Source: Bog-473 sp052140165 (lineage in GTDB: Bacteria > Actinomycetota > Acidimicrobiia > Acidimicrobiales > RAAP-2). From it: DNA of 64,000 nt. The DNA lies in contig JBKQUM010000078.1 in assembly GCA_052140165.1 (NCBI GenBank), positions 1 to 64,000 of the forward strand. Direction: 5' to 3'. This document shows, in pieces, positions 41,575 to 50,797 of the stretch. The stretch's first letter is position 1; every line of letters begins with the position of its first letter. The notes beneath the pieces are model-generated. The model made no database searches. It worked only from the letters and a program-made list of their open reading frames with translations, and was not told the origin of the DNA. The translations under genes and the position numbers were made by a program.

Positions 41575-42603
41575 ATGGCTCTGGACGTCCCGGCCCCCTC
41601 TTCGGACGCAGACCGGAGACTCGAGGGGGCCGCCGAGGAGCGGGTGGCGGACAACAGTCCGATGGCGGCCAAGGCGATCGGCGTCAGCGCCGTCGCGGCG
41701 CGGCGCGGTTCCACGACCCGCGTGGTCAGCCCGACCATCAGCGTGCGCAAGAGGCTGCGCGAGATCTGGCTGTCCCGCGAGCTGCTGATCTACCTCGTCC
41801 GCACGGAAATCAAGGTCAAGTACAAGAATTCGGTCCTGGGTCTGGTGTGGTCGATGATCGCCCCGGCCATGACGCTGGCCATCTACTACGTGGTCTTCAA
41901 GATCGTGCTCGGCAACAAGATGCCGAACTTCGTGATCTTCCTCTTCGCCGGCCTGCTGCTCTGGAACCTCTTCTCCCTCGGCGTACTGACCGGCACGGGC
42001 GTCGTGGTGAACAACTCGGGCATCATCAAGAAGGTCTCGTTCCCGCGCGAGATCCTCGCGCTGGCGGCCGTCGGTTCGGCCTGCGTCTTCTTCTTCTTCC
42101 AGGCCATCGTCATGGTCATCTTCATGGTCGCCCTGCACGCTGCGCCCGACCTGGAATACCTGCCGGTGCTGCTCCTGGCCCTGATCACGGGCGTCGTCCT
42201 GGCGTCGGCCCTCGCGGTGCTCCTGTCCTCCATCAACGTGTACCTGCGCGACACGCAGCATCTGATCGAGGTGATCCTCACCGCCTGGTTCTGGGCGTGC
42301 CCCATCGTGTACGCCTACCAGGCGTCGATCGGCAACAAGCTCGGGCCCAAGAGCCTGACCTGGGTCTACTTCTTGAACCCGATGGTGCCGCTCGTCCTTT
42401 CGTTCCAGCGCTGCATCTACGCCCACCCGACCACCTACGCCTGGGTCAACGGGGTCTACACCACGTTCTACGTCCTGCCGACCAAGGGGATGGGGTGGTA
42501 CGTCGGGCTCGACCTGGCGGTGCTGTTCCTCTCGCTGTGCCTCTTCCTGGTCGCCCTCGCCGTCTTCGGACGGCTCGAGGGCAACTTCGCCGAGGAGCTC
42601 TGA
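41575..42603 (+). CDS. ABC-2 permease for polysaccharide export (Wzm/TagG type)
   Basis: 342 residues. After a cytoplasmic N-terminus of about 60 residues come six membrane segments. The conserved RTEIKVKYKNSVLGLVWSMI is the hallmark of O-antigen/teichoic-acid exporters, as are FLFAGLLLWNLFSLGVLTG and VYFLNPMVPLVLSFQRCIY. It pairs with the ATPase that follows (GTG one base after this stop). The pair would export an undecaprenyl-linked glycan. It begins two bases after clpP, an unusual coupling. Confidence 0.92.
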   Translation: MALDVPAPSSDADRRLEGAAEERVADNSPMAAKAIGVSAVAARRGSTTRVVSPTISVRKRLREIWLSRELLIYLVRTEIKVKYKNSVLGLVWSMIAPAMTLAIYYVVFKIVLGNKMPNFVIFLFAGLLLWNLFSLGVLTGTGVVVNNSGIIKKVSFPREILALAAVGSACVFFFFQAIVMVIFMVALHAAPDLEYLPVLLLALITGVVLASALAVLLSSINVYLRDTQHLIEVILTAWFWACPIVYAYQASIGNKLGPKSLTWVYFLNPMVPLVLSFQRCIYAHPTTYAWVNGVYTTFYVLPTKGMGWYVGLDLAVLFLSLCLFLVALAVFGRLEGNFAEEL

Positions 42604-42604
42604 G

Positions 42605-43888
42605 GTGGGCGACTTCGCCGTCGACGTGCGCGACGTCTCCAAGCGGTTCCAGCTGGCCCATGGCAGGCACAACTCGCTCAAGGAGCGCATCATCCACGGT
42701 GGGCGGCGCCAGCAGACAGACGACTTCTGGGCCCTGAACGGCGTGTCCCTGACCGTCAACGAGGGTGAGACCGTCGGCATCCTCGGGCGCAACGGCTCGG
42801 GCAAGTCGACCCTGCTCAAGTGCATCTGCGGTGTGCTCCAGCCCACGTCGGGCGAGGTGGCGGTGCGGGGCAAGCTGGCTGGCCTCCTGGAACTCGGCGC
42901 CGGTTTCCAGCAGGACCTGACCGGCCGGGAGAACATCTACCTGAACGGCTCGTTGCTCGGCATGTCCAAGCGCGAAGTCGACAAGGTCTTCGACGCCATC
43001 GTGGACTTCTCCGAGCTCGAGGAGTTCATCGACGGTGCCGTCAAGTTCTACTCGTCGGGGATGTACGTGCGGCTGGGCTTTGCGGTGGCCGTGAACGTGG
43101 ACCCCGACGTCCTGGTGGTGGACGAGGTGCTCGCTGTGGGCGACGAGCGCTTCCAGCGCAAGTGCATGGAGCGGATCAAGCAGTTCCAGGAGGAGGGGCG
43201 GACCATCCTGTTGGTGACGCACTCGCCCGACACCGTGCGCAGTATCTGCGACCGGGGGATCGTGCTCAGCCACGGCAGGTTGGTGGCCGAGGCCGAGCCC
43301 GGCGAGGCCGCCCGCATCTTCCGGGAGGGCCTGATGGCTGAGGGCGCTGGCATCTCCATCGCCGACCCGACGCTCGTTGCCGTGCCGGCGATGCCGACGG
43401 CCGACGGCACGGGCTCGTTGCCCGACGCCGAGCGGCCGGTCCGGTTCCGCTCCGTGCACCGCATCTACTCGGGTGACAACACCGTGCCGTACATGCGCAC
43501 GGGCGACGACCTCACGATCCGTGTGGAGTTCGAGGCGTTGTACCCGACCGAGGACGTGGTGTTCTCGCTCGAGATCCGCGACAGCGGGAACAACGCGGTG
43601 ATTCGCACCGACACCTCGATCATCGGCGTGGAGATCGACGCCCCCCGTGGCACGAGCGTCATGCACTTCGGGGTCGTCGGGGTACCGCTGCTCGACGGAG
43701 TGTTCTCCTTCGCCCTCGGGATCCAGAGCAGGGGTGGCGTCCTCTACGACTGGCTCGAGCAGGCGGGGACCTTCGAGGTCATGAACCCCGGCAAGACGAC
43801 AGGCCTCCTCCGGCTCGACGTGCATGCGGCGTTGATCTCGACCGAGAGCGACGTCGGCTCCTCCGCCGCGCTGGCGCAGCCCCTCTGA
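42605..43888 (+). CDS. ABC exporter ATPase with C-terminal glycan-binding domain (Wzt type)
   Basis: 427 residues. The first 250 form the ATPase: Walker A GRNGSGKST at 61-69, signature-like YSSGMYVRLGFAVA, and Walker B DVLVVDEVLAVGD. The last 170 residues match a Wzt C-terminal beta-sandwich, including HRIYSGDNTVPYMRTGDDLT and LLDGVFSFALGIQSRGG, which in Wzt recognises the capped end of the glycan. A cap-recognising transporter fits methyltransferases nearby, since methyl or phosphomethyl caps are typical termination signals. That link is inference. Confidence 0.92.
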   Translation: MGDFAVDVRDVSKRFQLAHGRHNSLKERIIHGGRRQQTDDFWALNGVSLTVNEGETVGILGRNGSGKSTLLKCICGVLQPTSGEVAVRGKLAGLLELGAGFQQDLTGRENIYLNGSLLGMSKREVDKVFDAIVDFSELEEFIDGAVKFYSSGMYVRLGFAVAVNVDPDVLVVDEVLAVGDERFQRKCMERIKQFQEEGRTILLVTHSPDTVRSICDRGIVLSHGRLVAEAEPGEAARIFREGLMAEGAGISIADPTLVAVPAMPTADGTGSLPDAERPVRFRSVHRIYSGDNTVPYMRTGDDLTIRVEFEALYPTEDVVFSLEIRDSGNNAVIRTDTSIIGVEIDAPRGTSVMHFGVVGVPLLDGVFSFALGIQSRGGVLYDWLEQAGTFEVMNPGKTTGLLRLDVHAALISTESDVGSSAALAQPL

Positions 43889-43902
43889 GCACGACTCGGA
43901 CC

Positions 43903-44913
43903 ATGAGCGACAACGAGGCGACGCTGCCGGCAGATCCCCGGGCCTACGTGGAGCAGGTCATGGCGGAAATCGCAGAGGAGGTGCGCCTGCGCCGCGCCTC
44001 GGGCGACCTGCCGCCCAAGCTCGAGCGCGAGCTCGACGAGCTGTTCCTGGCGCATTCCCCGGTCGCCGGCCGGGGGGGCGACCTGGGCGAGGCCCTGCGG
44101 ATGGTCGATGCCGCCACGTTCATCGATCCGGTCGTGCCGGTCGAGTCGGAGCGCGCCGCCGGTGCCGTCGTCAAGAAGGGCATGCGCTCGCTGCTTCTCT
44201 GGTACGTCGGGTGGCTCACCCATCAGATGAGCCAGTCGGCCTCCGCGGTGAGCCGCGCCCTGCACATCGTCGACGATCGCCTGCAGCAGCTGGAGCGCCA
44301 GGTGGAGGTCCAGCGGGTCCCGGGCGCGACGGTGGTCGAATTCCCTGACTTGGACGGTCCGGACGCCTGGTGGGTCGAGCCGGCGATCGCCGCCGTGGCC
44401 AAGGCCCCCGGACGCGTCCTGCACGCGGCGTGCGGCGACGGGTGGCTGGTGCGGCGCATCGCAGCAGCCGGCGGCGATGCCTACGGCGTCGATCCTCGTT
44501 CCCACGTCGTGGACAGGGCCGAGCTCGGCATCCTCGACCTGCGCGGCGAAGGTCTGGCCGAGCACCTGCGCGCCGTGGCCGCGGCCGGCCTGGGCGGCAT
44601 CGTGCTGAGCGGCCTCGTGGACGGGATGGCCGGTGGCGAGCGCACCCAGTTGCTCACCGCCATCGCGACCCGGCTGGCGCCCGGCGGGACGCTCGTCGTG
44701 CACTGCGTGAGCCGCGACACCTGGAATTCGGCCACCGCCCCGCCCGAGGCCGATCTCTCCCCGGGGCGGCCACTGCGGCCCGAGACATGGTGCCACCTCC
44801 TGGAGGAAAGCGGCTACGAGGCGGCCGCCCAGCCGGGCCCGGGTGGCGGGGACTTCCTCATCATCGCGGTCCGCTCCAGTGTCGTCACGCCGTACCCGCC
44901 GACGGAGCGGTGA
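43903..44913 (+). CDS. SAM-dependent methyltransferase, copy 1 of a paired type
   Basis: 336 residues. An N-terminal helical region (residues 1-140, ending RALHIVDDRLQQLERQVE) is followed by a class I methyltransferase domain: motif I VLHAACGDGWLVRRIAAAGG, then GVDP, and GGIVLSGLVDGMAGGERTQ. The helical part is predicted coiled coil. It is paralogous to the gene at 57251, and both lie immediately ahead of glycosyltransferases with stop-start overlap. It probably methylates a sugar during glycan assembly, perhaps the chain end read by the Wzt domain. Domain I is clear; the substrate is inference. Confidence 0.75.
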   Translation: MSDNEATLPADPRAYVEQVMAEIAEEVRLRRASGDLPPKLERELDELFLAHSPVAGRGGDLGEALRMVDAATFIDPVVPVESERAAGAVVKKGMRSLLLWYVGWLTHQMSQSASAVSRALHIVDDRLQQLERQVEVQRVPGATVVEFPDLDGPDAWWVEPAIAAVAKAPGRVLHAACGDGWLVRRIAAAGGDAYGVDPRSHVVDRAELGILDLRGEGLAEHLRAVAAAGLGGIVLSGLVDGMAGGERTQLLTAIATRLAPGGTLVVHCVSRDTWNSATAPPEADLSPGRPLRPETWCHLLEESGYEAAAQPGPGGGDFLIIAVRSSVVTPYPPTER

Positions 44914-46013
44914 GCGCCGCCGCCGGGAGGCCGGTGGCCGTCCACCAGTTCATCCCCGCCCTCAACCCGCACGACGCGACGGGCACGCACACCCTCAAGC
45001 TGAGGGACGCCCTGCGCGCCGCAGGATGGCGGTCGGAGATCTTCGCCGAGGCGATCCACGACGACCTGGCCCCCGAGGCCTACAAGCACTGGATGTACCC
45101 GGAGCACGCGGCGGAGGGTGACGTCGCCATCTACCAGTTCACCACGTCGTCGGCCGTGGCGGGCTATCTGACCGAGCACCGGCTCCCGCTGATCCTGGAC
45201 TTTCACAACTTCACCGGGCCCGAGCTCTTCGCCGGCTGGGAGCCCCGCGGCGAGCAACGGGCGGTCAGGGCGGCCGATGAGCTGGCGCTGCTGGCACCCC
45301 AGGCTGTGCTGGGCCTGGCCAAGAGCTCGTTCAGCGAGCGTGAGCTCCGCCGGGCCGGGTGCCGGCGCACGGCGGTGGTCCCCGTCCTGGCCGACTACGG
45401 CCGCGTCGCGGGACCGCCCGACCCCCGCGTCGCCGCGGAGCTGGTCGCGCTCGGGGCGGACGGTGGCGCCGACATCCTCTTCGTGGGGCGGATCGTGCCG
45501 TCGAAGGCGCAGCACGAGCTCGTCAAGGCGCTCTGGGCCTACCGCCGCCTCTATGACGCGCAGGCCCGGCTGCACCTCGTCGGGGGCACGTCGAGCTTCG
45601 AGTACACCAAGGCGCTGCAGGGGTTCGCCCACGACCTCGGCCTCTCGGCCGCGGTCCGCATGACCGGCGAAGTGTCGGACGCGTCGCTCGCCGCCTACTT
45701 CGGTGCGGCCGACGTCTATCTGTCGCTGTCGGCCCACGAGGGGTTCGGGGTCCCGCTGGTGGAGGCCATGGTGGCCGGGGTGCCCGTGGTCACCCGCGGC
45801 GCGGGCGCGGTGGCCGAGACGGTGTCCGGCGCCGCCCTGGTGCTGGCCGCCGCCGATCCGGCCTACATCGCGGCCGCCCTGCACAGGGTCTGCAGCGACG
45901 ACCGGCTGCGCGCCACTCTGACCGCCTCGGGACGTCTGCGCGGAGCCGAGCTGTCGGGGGACGCGGCAGCCATCCGGATCGTCGACGCGGTCAGCGGAGC
46001 GGTGGCCCGGTGA
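44910..46013 (+). CDS. GT4-family glycosyltransferase (HTLxLRD type)
   Basis: 367 residues, GT-B fold. N-terminal VHQFIPALNPHDATGTHTLK, the segment VAIYQFTTSSAVAGYL, and LILDFHNFTGPELF define this subgroup. The C-terminal domain has ILFVGRIVPSKAQHELVKAL, then SAHEGFGVPLVEAMVAGVPV with the E-x7-E catalytic pair. Three relatives lie at 58246, 59337 and 61949. The GTG start overlaps the methyltransferase stop (GTGA), and the stop overlaps the next GTG. Donor and acceptor are unknown. Confidence 0.9.
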   Translation: MSAAAGRPVAVHQFIPALNPHDATGTHTLKLRDALRAAGWRSEIFAEAIHDDLAPEAYKHWMYPEHAAEGDVAIYQFTTSSAVAGYLTEHRLPLILDFHNFTGPELFAGWEPRGEQRAVRAADELALLAPQAVLGLAKSSFSERELRRAGCRRTAVVPVLADYGRVAGPPDPRVAAELVALGADGGADILFVGRIVPSKAQHELVKALWAYRRLYDAQARLHLVGGTSSFEYTKALQGFAHDLGLSAAVRMTGEVSDASLAAYFGAADVYLSLSAHEGFGVPLVEAMVAGVPVVTRGAGAVAETVSGAALVLAAADPAYIAAALHRVCSDDRLRATLTASGRLRGAELSGDAAAIRIVDAVSGAVAR

Positions 46014-47215
46014 GCCCCAAGGTGGCGTTCGTCACCCCGCGCTACGGGACCCAGGTGATGGGCGGCGCCGAGACGGGGGCGCGGCGGTTGGCCGAAGAGC
46101 TGCGGGCCCACACCGGCTGGGAGTCCGAGGTCCACACGACCTGCGCCCTCGACCCGCACACCTGGGCCGACGAGCTGGACCCGGGGACCACGGAGGTCAA
46201 CGGGGTCCCGGTGCACCGCCACCGCGGCACGCACGGTCGGCTGCCCGACTTCTACGGGTTGGACGGGCTCGTGCGGCTGGCGCCGCGCACGGCGACCCTG
46301 GACCAGGGCAGGCGGTGGGTCGACTACAACGGCCCGGTCTCGGCGGATCTGGTGGCCGCCGTCAGTGCGTCGGACGCCGACGTCGTCGCCTTCTACCCCT
46401 ACATGTACCACCCCACGGTGGCGGCGATCGGCAAGGTCCGGGCGCCGGCCGTGCTGCACCCGGCCGCGCACGACGAGCCCGCGCTGTACCTGCCCGTGTT
46501 CCGGGGCACCTTCGGGGATGCGGACGCCTTCTGCTTCCACACGGCGTCCGAGCGCCGACTCGTCGAGCGGATGTACCCGGTGGCCGAGCGGCCCCAGATC
46601 GTGCTGGGCCTCGGTGTGGGGGAGTCGGAGGGCGCCGGCCGGCCGGGCGGCGAATTGGTGGGCCTGGGGGACCGGCCGTACATCGTGAGCGTGGGAAGGG
46701 TCGACGAGCACAAGGGCTCGAAGATGCTGGCCTCGTACTTCGCGGCCTACAAGGAGCGCCATCCCGGGCCCCTGGCCCTGGCCCTGGTCGGGCCGGTCTC
46801 GGTGGAGCTGCCGCCCCACCCCGACATCGTGGTCACAGGGCCCGTGAACGAGCCGGACAAGTGGGACATCGTGCACGACGCCCTGGTGGCGGTCTCGCCC
46901 TCGGCGCTCGAGTCGTTTTCCCTCGTGGTGCTCGAGGCCTGGGTCGACCGGGTCGCGGTGCTGGTCAACGGCGCCTGCGGGCCGACCCGCGAGCACGCCG
47001 AGAGCTCCGGGGGCGGGCTGTGGTTCACCTCCTACCCCGAGTTCGAGGCCGTGCTCGAGCGCCTCGTCACCGGCGTCGAGCTGCGCGCGGTGCTGGGCGC
47101 CCGTGGGCGGGACTACGTGGACAGGCACTTCCAGTGGCCCGTGCTCATCGCCCGCTACGACGAGTTCCTCAATTCGGTGGTCGAACGCGGGCGGGGGACA
47201 CCCGGACTGTTCTGA
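46010..47215 (+). CDS. GT4-family glycosyltransferase (GGAETGAR type)
   Basis: 401 residues. It starts KVAFVTPRYGTQVMGGAETG, closely resembling the solitary gene at 19109. SVGRVDEHKGSKMLASYFAA and VSPSALESFSLVVLEAW are the donor-site motifs. The two copies diverge mainly in the middle and at the C-terminus. As the last gene of the exporter operon it overlaps the preceding stop (GTGA at 46010-46013). It is probably a later step in the same glycan pathway. Confidence 0.9.
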   Translation: MSPKVAFVTPRYGTQVMGGAETGARRLAEELRAHTGWESEVHTTCALDPHTWADELDPGTTEVNGVPVHRHRGTHGRLPDFYGLDGLVRLAPRTATLDQGRRWVDYNGPVSADLVAAVSASDADVVAFYPYMYHPTVAAIGKVRAPAVLHPAAHDEPALYLPVFRGTFGDADAFCFHTASERRLVERMYPVAERPQIVLGLGVGESEGAGRPGGELVGLGDRPYIVSVGRVDEHKGSKMLASYFAAYKERHPGPLALALVGPVSVELPPHPDIVVTGPVNEPDKWDIVHDALVAVSPSALESFSLVVLEAWVDRVAVLVNGACGPTREHAESSGGGLWFTSYPEFEAVLERLVTGVELRAVLGARGRDYVDRHFQWPVLIARYDEFLNSVVERGRGTPGLF

Positions 47216-47237
47216 GCGCAGCCCCGGGAGCCCGCGC

Positions 47238-48152
47238 TCACGCGTCCTGGCGCTGTCCCACCACCGTGTACATGCGCTGCTCAATCGCATCGCTCGCCAT
47301 GTCGTGGGCGAGGTAGTGGCGCTGGCTGTGCATGGTCGTCTCGGTCCGTCCGAAGCCCAGCCGGGAGAGCATGGAGACCACCGCTCCCGGGTAGATCGAC
47401 CACCAGTTGGTGACGTGGTGCTCCGCCGACGGTGAAAAGCGCATGACGTTGGACTCGGGATCGTCCACGTCGTCCTGCAGCGGTTCGGTGACGATCATGG
47501 TCCCGGTCGTCCGCTGGGCGGCCTGCGACAGCGCCCCCCATGGCTCACGCAGGTGCAGCAGGATCGCCCCGACCAGCGTGATGTCGAACGTCCCGAGGTC
47601 GGCCGGCATGTCGTAGATGCTGCCCTGGACGAATTTGGCCGACGACCCGAGTGTGCGGTGCAGGTACCACCACGCGTCGTGGTTCCGGTCGATCGTCTCC
47701 TGCATGACGCGCAGCTTCTCGTCGGGCTCGTCGTGCCCCCTGATGGGCAGCACATCGATCGACACGTCGAATCCGGCCTCGAAGGCGACCACCTCGGCCC
47801 CCATGCGCTCCAGATAGAAGGTCAGGTACCCGGTGGCCGGGCCCAGCTCGAGCACCCGCTTGCCCGCGACGTCCACACCGCCGAGGTAGGCGGTCTCGTG
47901 ACCCCGCAGGTCCCACGCACCCGGCAGCACCCGCCCGTCGGGCAATTCGAAGGCGTGGTACCAGACGAAGTCGTCGAGGTCGGCGCCTTCGCGCCGCTTC
48001 GACTGGGCGGCCTGGAAGGCAGGGTCGAGCTGGCCGAGATACCCCTTGGGCGGGTAGGTGGGGAGGAGCGGCCGGCGTGGCGCCGAGACCCGGGCCGGGC
48101 GGGGGGTCGCTGCGCCGCCGGCCGTTCTCTCGGTGTCGTGTCGCTTGAACAT
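47238..48152 (-). CDS. SAM-dependent methyltransferase, LGQLDPxFQ type, copy 1
   Basis: 304 residues. The N-terminal YPPKGYLGQLDPAFQAAQSK leads to a class I domain with motif I VLELGPATGYLTFYLERMGA and GTFDITLVGAILLHL. A close relative at 55733 shares this layout, and both lie beside a secreted GYWLVASDGG protein. They differ from the 43903/57251 type. The ATG at 48152 lies 8 bases after TAGAGT (rc of 48161-48166), leaderless. A methyl transfer to a glycan or protein modification is likely; the target is unknown. Confidence 0.82.
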   Translation of the reverse strand: MFKRHDTERTAGGAATPRPARVSAPRRPLLPTYPPKGYLGQLDPAFQAAQSKRREGADLDDFVWYHAFELPDGRVLPGAWDLRGHETAYLGGVDVAGKRVLELGPATGYLTFYLERMGAEVVAFEAGFDVSIDVLPIRGHDEPDEKLRVMQETIDRNHDAWWYLHRTLGSSAKFVQGSIYDMPADLGTFDITLVGAILLHLREPWGALSQAAQRTTGTMIVTEPLQDDVDDPESNVMRFSPSAEHHVTNWWSIYPGAVVSMLSRLGFGRTETTMHSQRHYLAHDMASDAIEQRMYTVVGQRQDA

Positions 48153-48408
48153 GGGCCGTCACTCTAGGCCAGGGACCTGCCGCCACCCCGGACCAGGTGA
48201 GCGAGCCGGCTGGGTCGAACCCGTCCGTGGCGATCGAGTCCCAGACGAAGACTCGGCCCTCCAACGCCGAATGCAGACGCTGGTGGATGCTTTGCCGGCG
48301 ACGCTCGATGTGGCGGATATCAATGGGTGTTCCCCAACGGCGACGAGCACGACGAGCCAACCATCCGATATTGATGACCCTGGGCGTTACGGTAGATTGT
48401 CGCGTGTC

Positions 48409-48450
48409 ATGACGGAGCGCTCCCTCCTGATCAATAGGTTGGAACGATGA
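48409..48450 (+). CDS. 13-codon leader ORF ahead of the repeat protein
   Basis: ATG at 48409, ten bases after TAGATT (48393-48398), encodes MTERSLLINRLER and stops at TGA 48448-48450, overlapping the ATG of the repeat-protein gene (ATGA). It has the same length and overlap geometry as the micro-ORF at 19071. It suggests that the repeat protein is made by reinitiation. Confidence 0.45.
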   Translation: MTERSLLINRLER

Positions 48451-50774
48451 TCGAATCCCATCATGCTGCGGACCCGGGTGGGCACGTCCATTCGGGAGCC
48501 GGTCATCGGGGGAAGCGATGGCGCGGGCCGTCGATGTCTCGCCTGCTCCGCCTGGTGCCTGCCCTTGTCCTCGTGAGCGCACTGGCGTACGGGGTGTGGG
48601 GCGTCACGGTCGTGCCACCGGTCGGCGCGAGCAATCCGTCGTGGGCGAGCACTCCGCTGTGGACGCAGATGCTCGACGACAGTGGTGCGCCGGTCGAGCA
48701 GTCGTCTCCAAATATCGCGACCCTCGACGGTGGCGGTCCCTCGGTGGTCGTCGGAGACGCGCGCGGCACGGTCTACGCACTTCATCTCAGCGACGGCTCG
48801 CCGGTGAGCGGTTGGCCGGCGACCCTGGGGGTGCCGATCGACTCGACTCCTTCGGTGGCCCAGATCGACGGCAGTCCGTACGACTCGGTCTTCGTCGGCT
48901 CCGGCACGTCCGGCGATCCGACCGAGGGCGGCTATCAGGCCATCGGGCCCGGCGGGAACGTCGAGTGGTACACCCCGGTCACCGATCCGGGCACCGATAA
49001 CGAACCGGCGTATGCGGTCGAGGCGTCCATGAGCGTCGGGTCGCTGCAGGGTGGCGGCACCGATGTGGAGGCAGGCTCACTCGACCAGGAGGAGTACGCC
49101 CTCGACGCCTCGGACGGGTCCACCCTCCCGGGCTGGCCGTTCTTCTCCGACAGCGTGTTCTCGACCGCTGCGCTCGCGGACCTCTACGGCACCGGGCAGA
49201 CGGACGTCGTCGAAGGAAGCACGCAGACCGCGGGATTCGCCCTCGGGACCCACTACACCCAGGGAGGTCACCTGCGCATTCTGAACGGGCGCGGCGGGCT
49301 CGTCTGCAGTTACGACACGGACCAGGACGTGGTGTCATCGCCGGCGGTGGGTGATTTCCTCCCCGGAGGGGCGACCGGCGCGGTCTTCGGCACCGGCACC
49401 TTCTTCGCCGGGGCATCGGACACCGACAAGGTGCTGGCCGTGAACAACCAGTGCAATCTGGAGTGGTCGACGACGCTGGACGCCGCCACCTCGAGCAGTC
49501 CCGCCCTCGCCGACGCCCAGGGCAATGGCACCGAGGACGTGGTCGAGGAGACCGACAACGGGACCACCGGGTCGGTGTGGGTGCTGAACGGCTCCAACGG
49601 ACAGCCCCTGTGGCACACACCGATCGTCGGGAGGGGCCTCGGGAGCGTCACCACCGCTGATCTCTTCGGCACCGGCCACCAGGACCTGTTGGTACCGACC
49701 ACCGAAGGCGTGGAGATCTTCGACGGAGTCTCCGGTGCACTGGTGGCCGAGCTGAACGCCGACGGGTCCGACGTCAACGGCACTCTCGGGTTCATCAATT
49801 CGCCCCTGGTGACCGACGACGCCGACGGGAACGTCGGCATCACGGTCGCCGGGTACACCTACAACACCGACCAGGGCGTCGTCGAGCACTTCGAGATCCC
49901 CGACTCGGACGGGGCGCAGGCCGTCGGGGCGGGCTCGTGGCCGGAATTCCATCACGACCCTCAGCTCACGGGCTTCACCGGTCAGGGCGGCTCCACGACC
50001 CCGTGCGATGTGCCGGCGGCGGCGTACAGCGGGTACGACATGGTGGCCAGGGACGGCGGCATCTTCAACTTCGGCAATCTCCCCTTCTGCGGGTCGACGG
50101 GGAGCCTTTCGCTCAACGCGCCGATCGTCGGCATGGCCGAGGCGTCGAACACGGGTGGGTACTGGCTGGCCGCCTCCGACGGCGGCGTCTTCGCCTTCAA
50201 CGGGGCCGCCTTCTACGGCTCAATGGGCGGTCAGCATCTCAACGAACCGATCGTGGGCATCGCGGCGACCCCCGACGGCAAGGGCTACTGGCTCGTCGCG
50301 TCCGACGGGGGGGTCTTCACCTTCGGGGACGCGTCGTACTGGGGCTCGACGGGCAGCCTGGTCCTGAACAGCCCGGTCGTCGGCATGGCCGCCGCCCCGG
50401 ACGGTCTCGGGTATCGGCTGGTGGCCTCCGACGGGGGGGTCTTCACCTTCGGGGACGCGCAGTTCTTCGGATCCGCCGGTTCGCTGAAGCTGAAGGCACC
50501 GATCGTCGGCATGGCCAACGATCTCCAGACGGACGGCTATTGGCTGGTTGCCTCCGACGGAGGCGTGTTCAGCTTCAACGCGCCGTTCTACGGTTCGATG
50601 GGCGGCCAATTCCTGGCCGCTCCGATCGTCGCCATCGGTCCTGCGAACAATGGGCAGGGTTACCAGCTCGTTGCCTCCGACGGCGGCCTGTTCTCGTACG
50701 GCATTGCGACGTTCCGTGGATCGATGGGCGGCCAGCACTTGAACCAACCCATCGTGGGCATCGCAGGATACTGA
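48447..50774 (+). CDS. secreted FG-GAP-like protein with six GYWLVASDGG repeats, copy 1
   Basis: 775 residues. Signal sequence RLLRLVPALVLVSALAYGV follows a long basic N-terminus (an ATG at 48534 would shorten it by 29 residues). Residues about 60-525 carry FG-GAP/PQQ-like repeats (QSSPNIATLDGGGPSVVVGD and SSPALADAQGNGTEDVVEE), expected to form a beta-propeller. Residues 529-775 are six repeats starting GYDMVARDGGIFNFGN and continuing GYWLVASDGGVFTFGDASYW. It is strongly similar to the 53113 protein in both modules. It is divergent from a methyltransferase gene. Confidence 0.85.
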   Translation: MIESHHAADPGGHVHSGAGHRGKRWRGPSMSRLLRLVPALVLVSALAYGVWGVTVVPPVGASNPSWASTPLWTQMLDDSGAPVEQSSPNIATLDGGGPSVVVGDARGTVYALHLSDGSPVSGWPATLGVPIDSTPSVAQIDGSPYDSVFVGSGTSGDPTEGGYQAIGPGGNVEWYTPVTDPGTDNEPAYAVEASMSVGSLQGGGTDVEAGSLDQEEYALDASDGSTLPGWPFFSDSVFSTAALADLYGTGQTDVVEGSTQTAGFALGTHYTQGGHLRILNGRGGLVCSYDTDQDVVSSPAVGDFLPGGATGAVFGTGTFFAGASDTDKVLAVNNQCNLEWSTTLDAATSSSPALADAQGNGTEDVVEETDNGTTGSVWVLNGSNGQPLWHTPIVGRGLGSVTTADLFGTGHQDLLVPTTEGVEIFDGVSGALVAELNADGSDVNGTLGFINSPLVTDDADGNVGITVAGYTYNTDQGVVEHFEIPDSDGAQAVGAGSWPEFHHDPQLTGFTGQGGSTTPCDVPAAAYSGYDMVARDGGIFNFGNLPFCGSTGSLSLNAPIVGMAEASNTGGYWLAASDGGVFAFNGAAFYGSMGGQHLNEPIVGIAATPDGKGYWLVASDGGVFTFGDASYWGSTGSLVLNSPVVGMAAAPDGLGYRLVASDGGVFTFGDAQFFGSAGSLKLKAPIVGMANDLQTDGYWLVASDGGVFSFNAPFYGSMGGQFLAAPIVAIGPANNGQGYQLVASDGGLFSYGIATFRGSMGGQHLNQPIVGIAGY
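50031..50771 (+). repeat. six GYWLVASDGG coding repeats, copy 1
   Basis: Six units of about 123-126 bases. Consensus G-Y-W-L-V-A-S-D-G-G-V-F-T-F-G-D-A-x-F-x, then GSxGSLxLNxPIVGMAA. Unit 1 has a Cys (FCGSTG) also found in the first unit of the 53113 protein, so the first repeat is a distinct type kept in both copies. Confidence 0.85.
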
Positions 50775-50797
50775 GGGCTCCGACCAGCGGGATCGGA

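Noticed and set aside
48159..48408. Minus-strand frame upstream of the repeat protein with GWLARRARRRWG
   Set aside because: It continues antisense into the methyltransferase in a different frame, with no family and no start signal.
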